A stretch of DNA of 64,000 bases from contig JAKCDL010000003.1 of the NCBI GenBank assembly GCA_021841935.1, positions 124,001-188,000 of the forward strand, in the 5' to 3' direction. This document shows, one piece after another, positions 57,098 to 64,000 of the stretch. The notes beneath the pieces are model-generated. The model ran no database searches. It worked only from the letters and a program-made list of their open reading frames with translations, and was not told where the DNA came from. This DNA is from Actinomycetes bacterium. Lineage in GTDB: Bacteria; Actinomycetota; Acidimicrobiia; Acidimicrobiales; Acidimicrobiaceae. Numbering within the stretch: the stretch's first letter is position 1; each line of letters starts with the position of its first letter. The translations under genes and the position numbers were made by a program.

Positions 57098-57625
57098 ATG
57101 GCATTGATAAAAATCTCGAGGCGAAAGAAGCCGATTCCACGCGATGAAGTAGTATCGCGAATTCACTCCTTTATAGAGAGACAAAACGAAAAACCAACCT
57201 TCAGCGAGGAGTCCCTAACCATATCTTGGCAGGATGGTCTCAGCCTTGAAGAGTTCTACGACGAAGTGCTCGAAGGCACCAATTGGGAGCTTCGGGCTAA
57301 GGATGCAAATTCAACCAAAGAGTTCGAAGATGGCGTTGTATTTGCGGCACGTACCCTTTCTACATTCGCACGAGCAATCGCAGTCGTAAGGTTTGCCGGA
57401 GCCAAATCCCGCCCGTTGAATTTACTTGACCCAAGTGACCATGACTTCTTTACATCCCTTCTACGCGAGGGCGTACATATAGGAAAATGGCAGATGGCCG
57501 AATTAATGGCAAAGTATCTAGTCGAGCTCACCGAGGAACCAAAGTCCGACGAGATGCTCGCGAATAAATTCACAGAGGTTGGATACGAAAGGCTATGGAA
57601 CAGAGCCTTCTCCGAGATGACCTAG
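57098..57625 (+). CDS. Hypothetical protein downstream of the RibD-like gene
   Basis: Not recognised. A 175-residue soluble protein with a basic start (ISRRKKP), acidic helices and no signal or membrane segment; Trp and Glu are frequent (GTNWELRAKD, GYERLWNRAF). It starts 11 bases after the RibD-like gene, so it is likely part of the same transcript. A 17-bp tandem repeat begins right after its stop codon. Confidence 0.78.
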   Translation: MALIKISRRKKPIPRDEVVSRIHSFIERQNEKPTFSEESLTISWQDGLSLEEFYDEVLEGTNWELRAKDANSTKEFEDGVVFAARTLSTFARAIAVVRFAGAKSRPLNLLDPSDHDFFTSLLREGVHIGKWQMAELMAKYLVELTEEPKSDEMLANKFTEVGYERLWNRAFSEMT

Positions 57626-57627
57626 CG

Positions 57628-57676
57628 CAGTTGTCGATCTAGCTCAGTTGTCGATCTAGTGCAGTTGTCGATCTAG
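57628..57676. repeat. Three tandem copies of a 17-bp unit
   Basis: The 15-base core CAGTTGTCGATCTAG occurs at 57628-57642, 57645-57659 and 57662-57676, separated by CT and TG. It fills the gap between two convergent genes and its last copy contains the stop codon of the LLM gene (57673-57675). The cores are identical. The function is unknown; slippage expansion is the simplest origin. Confidence 0.95.
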
Positions 57677-58614
57677 ATCTGGAATTTACCTATTGCGACA
57701 GCCTCCGCGAGAGGATCTATCCCGAAAGGAAGAATTGCTAGCGCAGCAACGTTGACGCCGTTAGTTTGATACCGTTCAATGTGCCTTCTACACTCTTCGG
57801 TAGTGCCGCCAACTATGAGTTCATCGACCACCTCTTCGGGTATTGCCGCCACCGCCCCCTTGCGATCACCACTCGCCCAAAGAGTCCACATCTGCTCTAG
57901 CTTTTCACTACGACCAAGCCAAATGTGAAAATCTCGATAGACTCCAACGTTTAGATACGAAGCAATCAATCGCCGCCCTGCCTCAAGAAATCGTTCACGT
58001 TCGACATTCGGCGCAACGAATATTCTTGCTACAATCTCTTTTCCATCTCCAACTATTGGTACTACCCGCGATACATCATCTGCGGATAGCCAATTCAAAA
58101 TAGCACCATCTCCCTCGCTTCCCGCAAGTTTCAGCATTCTCTCTCTTAGTGCTGCAAGGAGAATCTTTGGAGGCGAATCAGGTGGCGATGCTAACCTAAA
58201 CCCGCTTATAGAAAACGTGTCAAAGTCGCGATCAACCTTTTTGCCGTCAAGAGCCTCTCGAAGGAATCGAAGAATGTCCCTGTTTCTTGAAAACGGCTTA
58301 TCAAAATCTACAGCGTTCCACTTAGAAACTATAACATCGCTGCTCGATCCGATACCTATAGAAAATCTTCCAGGAGCTAACGCTGACAGAGCAGCGACAG
58401 ACATAGCCAGAGTTGCTGGACCCCGAGTGAAAGCTGGAACGATAGCCGTTCCTAAATTGAGCGTTGGCTGCCACTCGTTTGCCAATATCAATGGCGTAAA
58501 TGCGTCGTATTGAGCAACTTCGCTACTCCACACATCGCTATAACCGCTCTCTACGAGCGATTCAATCGCGCTCTTTTGTTGCCCTAAGCCAAGAGTGTCA
58601 AAGGGAATTGTCAT
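57673..58614 (-). CDS. LLM-class F420-dependent oxidoreductase
   Basis: Luciferase-like TIM-barrel protein of about 313 residues. FDTLGLGQQKSAIESLVESGY at the start, LNLGTAIVPAFTRGPATLAMS, and GRFSIGIGSSSDV are the usual strand motifs. F420 as cofactor is inferred from the family and taxon; the substrate is unknown. The start chosen is ATG at 58614, where family similarity begins; the frame extends 42 codons upstream with a hydrophobic, unrelated-looking stretch. It shares its end with a tandem repeat. Confidence 0.87.
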   Translation of the reverse strand: MTIPFDTLGLGQQKSAIESLVESGYSDVWSSEVAQYDAFTPLILANEWQPTLNLGTAIVPAFTRGPATLAMSVAALSALAPGRFSIGIGSSSDVIVSKWNAVDFDKPFSRNRDILRFLREALDGKKVDRDFDTFSISGFRLASPPDSPPKILLAALRERMLKLAGSEGDGAILNWLSADDVSRVVPIVGDGKEIVARIFVAPNVERERFLEAGRRLIASYLNVGVYRDFHIWLGRSEKLEQMWTLWASGDRKGAVAAIPEEVVDELIVGGTTEECRRHIERYQTNGVNVAALAILPFGIDPLAEAVAIGKFQI

Positions 58615-58681
58615 TCCTAAACGTCGTTCCACGAATTCGATGCTACATGGAACTAAGAGAGAAATTTGTCCAAATTGAACT

Positions 58682-60145
58682 TTAGTCAAGTGCAATAGAA
58701 GGAATAGGGACCATCGAACCATCGGATTGTATATAGGCAAGTGCCATTACAGAGGCCGAAGAGGAGTGGGCCACAAATAGATCCGGGAATCCAGTTGAGT
58801 TATCGGTTGGAAGAACCGAGAAGGAGTCGCTCCTCGTATTTAGAGAGACTCCCGCTACTGAATCTATTCCGGTATCAGTGGGAAGAGGATTCGCACCGTT
58901 TACAAAGAGCTTTGAGATAAGTGCAGTTGAATTCTTGCGCTTCGATTGATAATTCACTGCTACCTGCTTGTAGGAGGATGTAAATGGCGGCGTCGTAAGA
59001 ACGGAAATCCAACTGGGCCAAAAAGTTCCTACTCCACTGACTAACGAAAAACCGAGGAGAGGACCAAGAGTGGAGCCCACCAACTCAACTGAGGACGCTA
59101 TCTGCGAGTTAGACTTCACATCTAACGAAAAAAATGAGCCTACCGGAACGCCGGGTGCAGCCTTCAGCGGAACTGAAATCGTGCTGTATGCAGGAACTTG
59201 CTCTTTAAATGACGTCACAGTTCGCTTGGATTGTCTATTTGAAGAACTCAAGTCCGTTACATTGACCAAAACCGATGAATCCGAATTCGTTACATTGATC
59301 AGGTGGAGTATCGCACTTTGATTAGCAGTTTGAGTTAGCAGCGGGTATAGAGTCTGCGAAAAGGTCTCAGGCGAAGCAAGTATGAAGCTAGTACCAGTTG
59401 AATGGGTATCACTTCTCACCTCAACTCCTCCAGTTACTACCCGTCCGATCCGAGTAGATACAGTCGCACCAATGGTACTTACGCCTTGAAACCAATCGGA
59501 GATCTTCACCGACATACTTTGGTGCGCCGCGAGTACCACCGCCTGTAGAGGACCGGGCGCATTGGGACCGCTAGGTGTCATGAAAGTGACGTCCACTATC
59601 GCATCTGAGCCAAAGGGGTTGAAAACTTGAAGGTAGCCATCCGAATTCCCTTCGGTTGAGAAACCTTGCACAATCCAATTTGGCCCAGGACTTGGATGGC
59701 AAAAAGTCTCAGTGCTCCCGAAAGAACCAGACAATCTAGCCATCACTAGATCAGCCCCGCCTGTGAAAAATGCCGTAACTCCCGTTGGTCTATTAGGCTG
59801 CAACTTCTCCGTAACGCTCTGACTAGAGGCACTTGACAAGTTGAGACTTACAGTCGAAGGTGAGGCTCCGCTCCTGTAGCTTTCAACGGTAACACTCTGA
59901 CGATACTTAGAACCGTTTATCAAATAAACGTCAACGCTATCACCCTTTAGGAGTCCACTCGGCGGAAGAGTGCAATACCACGTCGATGAGTCAGCTGCGA
60001 CCGGAGAGACTGACAGCGATGGGACGAAGTTCGTCTTAGGAGCTTGTCGACCGCTAACGATATTAAATACGAAGGTGGAAAGAGCCAGCAAGAAGACTAT
60101 CGCTGCCACGATTACTTCAGGGGTACGGCGCTTTAGAAAACTCAA
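58682..60145 (-). CDS. DUF5719 family anchored extracytoplasmic protein
   Basis: A 487-residue protein with a short basic N-terminus, one membrane segment (about residues 11-30) and a Ser/Val-rich beta-sandwich exterior. The LQVFNPFGSDAIVDVTF and VFFTGG-like segments fit DUF5719. In actinobacteria this family is usually encoded next to a large membrane glycosyltransferase, as here (43 bases after it), so the two probably form an envelope glycan assembly pair. The TTG start has CAGGAGAATT upstream. Confidence 0.85.
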   Translation of the reverse strand: MSFLKRRTPEVIVAAIVFLLALSTFVFNIVSGRQAPKTNFVPSLSVSPVAADSSTWYCTLPPSGLLKGDSVDVYLINGSKYRQSVTVESYRSGASPSTVSLNLSSASSQSVTEKLQPNRPTGVTAFFTGGADLVMARLSGSFGSTETFCHPSPGPNWIVQGFSTEGNSDGYLQVFNPFGSDAIVDVTFMTPSGPNAPGPLQAVVLAAHQSMSVKISDWFQGVSTIGATVSTRIGRVVTGGVEVRSDTHSTGTSFILASPETFSQTLYPLLTQTANQSAILHLINVTNSDSSVLVNVTDLSSSNRQSKRTVTSFKEQVPAYSTISVPLKAAPGVPVGSFFSLDVKSNSQIASSVELVGSTLGPLLGFSLVSGVGTFWPSWISVLTTPPFTSSYKQVAVNYQSKRKNSTALISKLFVNGANPLPTDTGIDSVAGVSLNTRSDSFSVLPTDNSTGFPDLFVAHSSSASVMALAYIQSDGSMVPIPSIALD

Positions 60146-60188
60146 AATAATTCTCCTGAACAGTTACCGGTCAACATAGATGACACCG

Positions 60189-63182
60189 TTAGCGCCTGAC
60201 CTTTAATCTTTCCTGCTGGGTTCCCACAAATCCATCGTCACCGCCGACCTTATCTTCGATTCGTTCATCGCGTTGCAACATCAAAGAGACACGGATTCGG
60301 GTCACAATCCTTGAAACGACGAATCCACGCGCAACAACTAAGTCAAAGATTGCTAGCCATAGGAGAGTTTCGAATATCGCTAAAATTAACGATGGCAACT
60401 GGAGGGCACCACTAGGTTGGGGCGCTCTGGCTACGGCTCTACCTGTCACCGAATATCCATTTACAGTAGGATCAGTTAGAACTTGAACCAAATCTCGCTG
60501 CCTAGCAAGGGTGAGTGTTATCTTTGCGACCGCAGAGTTGAAGCCGCTCTGGGGATAGATCAGGTTGCCAATACCCGCCTCGGCTAAGTATGACCCAAGA
60601 CGGGTGGTCTCATAGAGTGAAGCCCTCGTAATTCCCCCGGCAACGTTCGAATAGACCCCCTGAGAGATGGGAGTATAGATATTTTCGTATGACAACGTTG
60701 CGCCGTGAGTAACGGCAAAAGCTACGTTGTTATCAAACCACCAGCTACCGGCCGGCAACGAACTTGGGGACCCAATCCATAGCAAATTAGACGAGTTGAA
60801 CGAGGTCTCACTGATGAATGAGAGCGTGTTGGAGTAGCTCGTTGAGGGCATTCCTAATCTTCCAGCCGAGATAGGAGCCCCAACGCCGAAGGAAGAAATA
60901 ACCAGTATCAAGATTGCCACGGCTCCGCTAATTTGGCGAATGCCAAAGGATTGTTGAGGAAGGTCTCGATAGAGGCTATCTACCGAATTAGCCAATGAAT
61001 AAGCGACGAAAGTTGCAACAAAGGGAGCAAAGACCGTTAGGGGAATTGGATCGCTCCCTAACGCGCCTCCATTCGAGGCAAACCCGAATATTAGGAAGAT
61101 AAAAGTAGCGATAGTTGCCGCAATCGCGCGTTCGAAACGTATGAATCGCGTAGTAACCAGTCCAAGGGGTACGACTAACAAAAGAAGCGGGGAGAAAGAG
61201 TTGAGAGCGCTTCCACTCGAGACGCCGAAGGATAAGAAGTTGAGTCCCGATAGCCCACTTGAAGGGGAGGCTCCAAAGAGTGACGCTATAGTTGCACCGC
61301 CACTTAGGTAACCCAAGAACCAAGTTAAATTCAAGAGAAGCGCAGAAAAAAGAATGGCGCCTAAGAAGTACGTAAGACTTCCGATTGAACGAGCGCTATG
61401 GTGACGCGCAAATGCTATGAGAATTAACGACAAAAAGAAGATGCCAGCGACAAAGATAAAATCCGGCGCAACAGAGGTAGCAAGCGCGCATATCAGTGCT
61501 CCCCTGAATAACTCCTTTGGCCTTAGCTTCTCCACTTTACCAAGTTGTTCGAGTGCATCAAATGATATACCTACCAAAAATGGCGCAAATGCGTAAGTTA
61601 CAAGTCCGAACAATGAACCGCTTGAGACCACAGAGACCAAAACGCCGGAGGCAAAGTAGGCAACCATGGCGATGGTCGAAGAGAGTGGATTCTTGAACTT
61701 AGCTCCTAGCCGGTATGCTCCCAAAAGGCCAAGAACTACAAGTCCGACTATGAAGAGGTGGTAAAAGAGGGCTGTACCCCCAAAGAATAGAGAGCCAATT
61801 GCGCCGATCCAAAGATATCCCGCAGGGACCGAGGTCGGCACTGAAGTAACTCCCGATAAGTTACCCGCAAAAAAGTCAGAAAGCAACGATGATCCGTGGG
61901 GAAACGTATTGAACTGGCCGAAGTATGGTATCGACGAAAATAGAAGATGACGCGACGCAACCAAAAGATAAATTGCTACCGTCAACTGTATCGCGCGAGC
62001 AAGTCGACGTTGAACATATCGCGTTGCGAGCGAAGTAGGATCTTGCTCTTCATTTTCAAGGGCCGCCTTGTCTAAAAGTGCCATGCCCTCGGCTCGCTTA
62101 GATCGTTCAACCTCATACCTGAGCTGAGCTCGAACGTTTCTCTGATGCGCAAAGAAGGCGGCGACTCGCGATGAACCCCTTGAAAACTTCCCTTTTAGAT
62201 CCCGGAACTCCATTATCCGGGATTGAATCCCACTCTCCCATCGATTGTTTTGAGAGTTACGCGAAAATAGACCATCAAGGAGCGCCCTTAGGATCGCCCT
62301 TGTCGTCCTCAACCTTCCGGTAACAGCAAAGAAAGATGCCTCAAGTAAAGCTATGACCGCAAGTTGCAACTTCGAAATTCGACGAGGCCACCCCGAGAAG
62401 TTGGCATTTATTGCTCGGAGCTGATTTATTCGAACGTAATAAGAACGTTCGGCCCTCCTCAGTCGTCTCCGAATTGGGCGATATTTCGAATGAACATACT
62501 CGGGATCTACTCCATTTGCGAGTACTCCCATATGCTTTACTCGCGCGTAGGAAGAAGCTACGATCCTCGCCCCTGCTAATTGAGCCCTCAACGATATCTC
62601 TACATCTTCGCCGAAGAGAAAAATCTCCGAGTCGAGGCCGTCGAGTGCCCTAAATAGATCAAAGCGAATCATCATCGCTGCACCTGGCGCAGCGAAGACT
62701 TCGTCCACTATTGCATATTGATCTTGATCAACGTCGCCAACGTCGATACGACTTCTAATAGCTGCGGTTCTGTCGACATCGATGCCAAGGGATATTACGC
62801 GTTCTGGGTAGCGCCAGGAGACAATCTTTGGCGTCACTATCCCAGCATTAGTTCTAAGTGCATCTTCAACCATGACCGAGACCGCATCAGGGGCAAACTC
62901 AACGTCATCATGACAGGGAAGAATGAAATCTGCAGCAGCAATAGATGCAATCGCATCGTTTACTGCAGCGCTGAATCCAACGTTCTTATCGTTTCTGACC
63001 AAGAGCGCATTGGGTGCGACGTTAGCTACACGTGGAGAAAGTGAAACCTTGGAGCCATTGTCGACGATCATCAAGGATAGGTTGGGGTAGTCAGATGCCA
63101 ATATTGACACAACTGACTCCTCAAACCAATCACCTGGATCGTTGGCAACTAGAACTACTACTACTAATGGTGCAATCGCCAT
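60189..63182 (-). CDS. Large membrane glycosyltransferase family 2 protein
   Basis: A 997-residue protein. An N-terminal GT2 domain covers about residues 1-260: VVVVLVANDPGDW, LMIVDNGS, the metal-binding HDDVEF near residue 92, and GEDVEISLRAQLAGARI with the acidic catalytic pair. A charged linker follows, then about a dozen membrane segments from residue 395 to 770, an extracytoplasmic region and a final membrane segment near residue 950. The layout is known in actinobacterial envelope polysaccharide genes. The donor and acceptor are unknown. It is followed by its DUF5719 partner. Confidence 0.9.
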   Translation of the reverse strand: MAIAPLVVVVLVANDPGDWFEESVVSILASDYPNLSLMIVDNGSKVSLSPRVANVAPNALLVRNDKNVGFSAAVNDAIASIAAADFILPCHDDVEFAPDAVSVMVEDALRTNAGIVTPKIVSWRYPERVISLGIDVDRTAAIRSRIDVGDVDQDQYAIVDEVFAAPGAAMMIRFDLFRALDGLDSEIFLFGEDVEISLRAQLAGARIVASSYARVKHMGVLANGVDPEYVHSKYRPIRRRLRRAERSYYVRINQLRAINANFSGWPRRISKLQLAVIALLEASFFAVTGRLRTTRAILRALLDGLFSRNSQNNRWESGIQSRIMEFRDLKGKFSRGSSRVAAFFAHQRNVRAQLRYEVERSKRAEGMALLDKAALENEEQDPTSLATRYVQRRLARAIQLTVAIYLLVASRHLLFSSIPYFGQFNTFPHGSSLLSDFFAGNLSGVTSVPTSVPAGYLWIGAIGSLFFGGTALFYHLFIVGLVVLGLLGAYRLGAKFKNPLSSTIAMVAYFASGVLVSVVSSGSLFGLVTYAFAPFLVGISFDALEQLGKVEKLRPKELFRGALICALATSVAPDFIFVAGIFFLSLILIAFARHHSARSIGSLTYFLGAILFSALLLNLTWFLGYLSGGATIASLFGASPSSGLSGLNFLSFGVSSGSALNSFSPLLLLVVPLGLVTTRFIRFERAIAATIATFIFLIFGFASNGGALGSDPIPLTVFAPFVATFVAYSLANSVDSLYRDLPQQSFGIRQISGAVAILILVISSFGVGAPISAGRLGMPSTSYSNTLSFISETSFNSSNLLWIGSPSSLPAGSWWFDNNVAFAVTHGATLSYENIYTPISQGVYSNVAGGITRASLYETTRLGSYLAEAGIGNLIYPQSGFNSAVAKITLTLARQRDLVQVLTDPTVNGYSVTGRAVARAPQPSGALQLPSLILAIFETLLWLAIFDLVVARGFVVSRIVTRIRVSLMLQRDERIEDKVGGDDGFVGTQQERLKVRR

Positions 63183-63332
63183 ATCGAAGTAATAAGGCTA
63201 GCCCGATTTGCATTCAAACCAACTACGCGACACTTTCAAAGTAGCCATACACCATTTATGCCTTCACCTTGAGCTAGTCTTGTTTTGAGGTAACCGCTAA
63301 CAATTATTTAGCTTCAAGGAGAGTGGCTAACG

Positions 63333-63482
63333 ATGGCTAAGAGTGCTTCTGATGAAGTAAAAGACCTAATTTACACAGGTGTTGGCTTTGCCTTGCTCAG
63401 CTTTCAAAAAGCGATGGTTGTCAGGAACGATGTCGAACGCGAAGCTAAGAAAATCCTAGGTCTTCTCTCCAATAAGAGATGA
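63333..63482 (+). CDS. Small 49-residue protein
   Basis: A short frame coding MAKSASDEVKDLIYTGVGFA followed by LLSFQKAMVVRNDVERE and ending KKILGLLSNKR. The amphipathic helical character and Lys-rich end recall small phasin-like or nucleoid-type proteins, but I do not recognise it. AAGGAG lies about 11 bases before the ATG. It is divergent from the glycosyltransferase gene and its 3' end overlaps the convergent rmd-like gene by 38 bases. Confidence 0.6.
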   Translation: MAKSASDEVKDLIYTGVGFALLSFQKAMVVRNDVEREAKKILGLLSNKR

Positions 63483-64000
63483 CCTCACGCAAGGTAGTTT
63501 CTAGTGTGTAGCTAGGTTCAAATCCTAGCTCACTTCGAATTCTTGCTGAGTCACCGACGATTCGCATAACTTCTACAGGTCGCATTAGAGACGGATCAGT
63601 CTTAGTCTTTACCATTCCTCCGTCGATTTCAATAAGCATCTGAACCACTTCATCGATCCTCTTACCAATACCAGAGGATATGTTGTAGGTGTCAAACGAC
63701 GTTTCCCCAACTGCTATGAGGCGGTAGGCTCGAACCACATCTCTTACATCTAAAAAGTCGCGTGTTGCCCCCAAATTGCCGACAAGAATTTCGTCTTCGC
63801 CCTTCAATCGAGCTTCGCAGATTCTCTTAGCTACAGCTGAAACAAGAAAATTTGCCGATTGGTTAGGGCCAATGTGGTTAAAGGGTCTTGCAATCACACA
63901 ATTCAAACCGAATGCTCTCCCATATTGAAGCACATAAGTCTCAGCTGCAGCCTTAGAAGAGGCATAGGGCGAAAGCGGTCGAGGAGAAGTTGCCTCGTCA
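63445..64000 (-). CDS. GDP-6-deoxy-D-mannose reductase-like NAD-dependent epimerase, C-terminal part
   Basis: The frame is open to the window edge, so the N-terminal Rossmann part is missing. The catalytic YASSK is near the edge, followed by the RPFNHIGPNQ motif typical of GDP-4-dehydro-6-deoxy-D-mannose reductase (Rmd) and related sugar nucleotide epimerases, then DFLDVRDVVRAY and YNISSG. It most likely produces a nucleotide-activated deoxysugar for envelope glycans, which fits the neighbouring glycosyltransferase. The GTG at 63933 is internal, not the start. Confidence 0.85.
   Translation of the reverse strand, partial: DEATSPRPLSPYASSKAAAETYVLQYGRAFGLNCVIARPFNHIGPNQSANFLVSAVAKRICEARLKGEDEILVGNLGATRDFLDVRDVVRAYRLIAVGETSFDTYNISSGIGKRIDEVVQMLIEIDGGMVKTKTDPSLMRPVEVMRIVGDSARIRSELGFEPSYTLETTLREVISYWREDLGFS

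Noticed and set aside
57628-57676. Could the three repeats be a small CRISPR array?
   Set aside because: The spacers are only two bases long and there are no cas genes; it is a simple tandem repeat.
58615-58740. Longer N-terminus of the LLM oxidoreductase at 58 kb
   Set aside because: The 42 extra residues are hydrophobic, lack a ribosome binding site and precede the point where family similarity starts.

Overview
The window is a dense bacterial chromosome segment of moderate, near-balanced base composition, with frequent GTG and TTG starts and no insertion sequence, prophage or CRISPR array. It points to an actinobacterium, most plausibly of the Acidimicrobiia type. The evidence is two F420-type luciferase-like oxidoreductases, a class II DAHP synthase, a GlnD/PII/Amt block in actinobacterial order, a DivIVA-like coiled-coil protein, a zapE-ribD pair of the kind known in mycobacteria, a GT2/DUF5719 pair, and secreted YWLVASDGG-type repeats. 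The assignment is an inference; no 16S rRNA gene is present.

Layout. 1-4.35 kb: the histidine utilisation genes hutC (cut by the window edge), hutU, hutI and hutG. 4.37-8.5 kb: amt-glnB-glnD on the minus strand, with a candidate GlnR-type operator upstream of amt. 8.7-16.8 kb: small membrane and unknown proteins, a fumarylacetoacetase-family enzyme, a DsbA-like protein, an LLM oxidoreductase-nadD-rsfS unit, the DAHP synthase gene, and a secreted GH25-like protein with six 42-residue repeats behind a structured leader. 16.9-35.7 kb: a long minus-strand housekeeping block, in transcription order tig-clpP-clpX-folC-ndk-mreB-mreC-mreD-mrdA-rne-rplU-rpmA-obgE-proB-proA-moxR-vwa. This matches the conserved actinobacterial order but lacks valS, rodA and a second clpP. 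35.9-42.1 kb: a rhodanese, a livJHMGF branched-chain amino acid ABC transporter with an unusual three-armed repeat after livJ, tRNA-Gly, tRNA-Pro and a DedA protein. 42.3-49.8 kb: a hydrolase, a DivIVA-like protein, a run of plus-strand genes (Cas4/RecB-like nuclease, PAP2, Nudix, DsbA-like, SDR) and a lone chemotaxis receptor. 50.1-52.9 kb: a compact four-gene plus-strand unit of two membrane-anchored coiled-coil proteins with the same C-terminal PAATTR motif, ApbE flavin transferase and a ferric-reductase-like haem membrane protein. 52.9-64 kb: a GalT-like enzyme, an orphan GAF histidine kinase, zapE-ribD-unknown, a second LLM oxidoreductase, a DUF5719 protein, a giant membrane glycosyltransferase, a 49-residue protein and the end of an rmd-like sugar nucleotide reductase.

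How the genes work together. Histidine breakdown and branched-chain amino acid uptake, together with Amt/PII/GlnD, give a strong nitrogen-acquisition theme. The central block couples protein quality control, rod-shape peptidoglycan synthesis, RNA processing and ribosome biogenesis. The most interesting candidate for an undescribed system is the ApbE cluster: it has a flavin transferase and a haem membrane protein but no recognisable FMN_bind partner. The two small anchored proteins with the shared motif are the natural candidates for flavin carriers or scaffolds.
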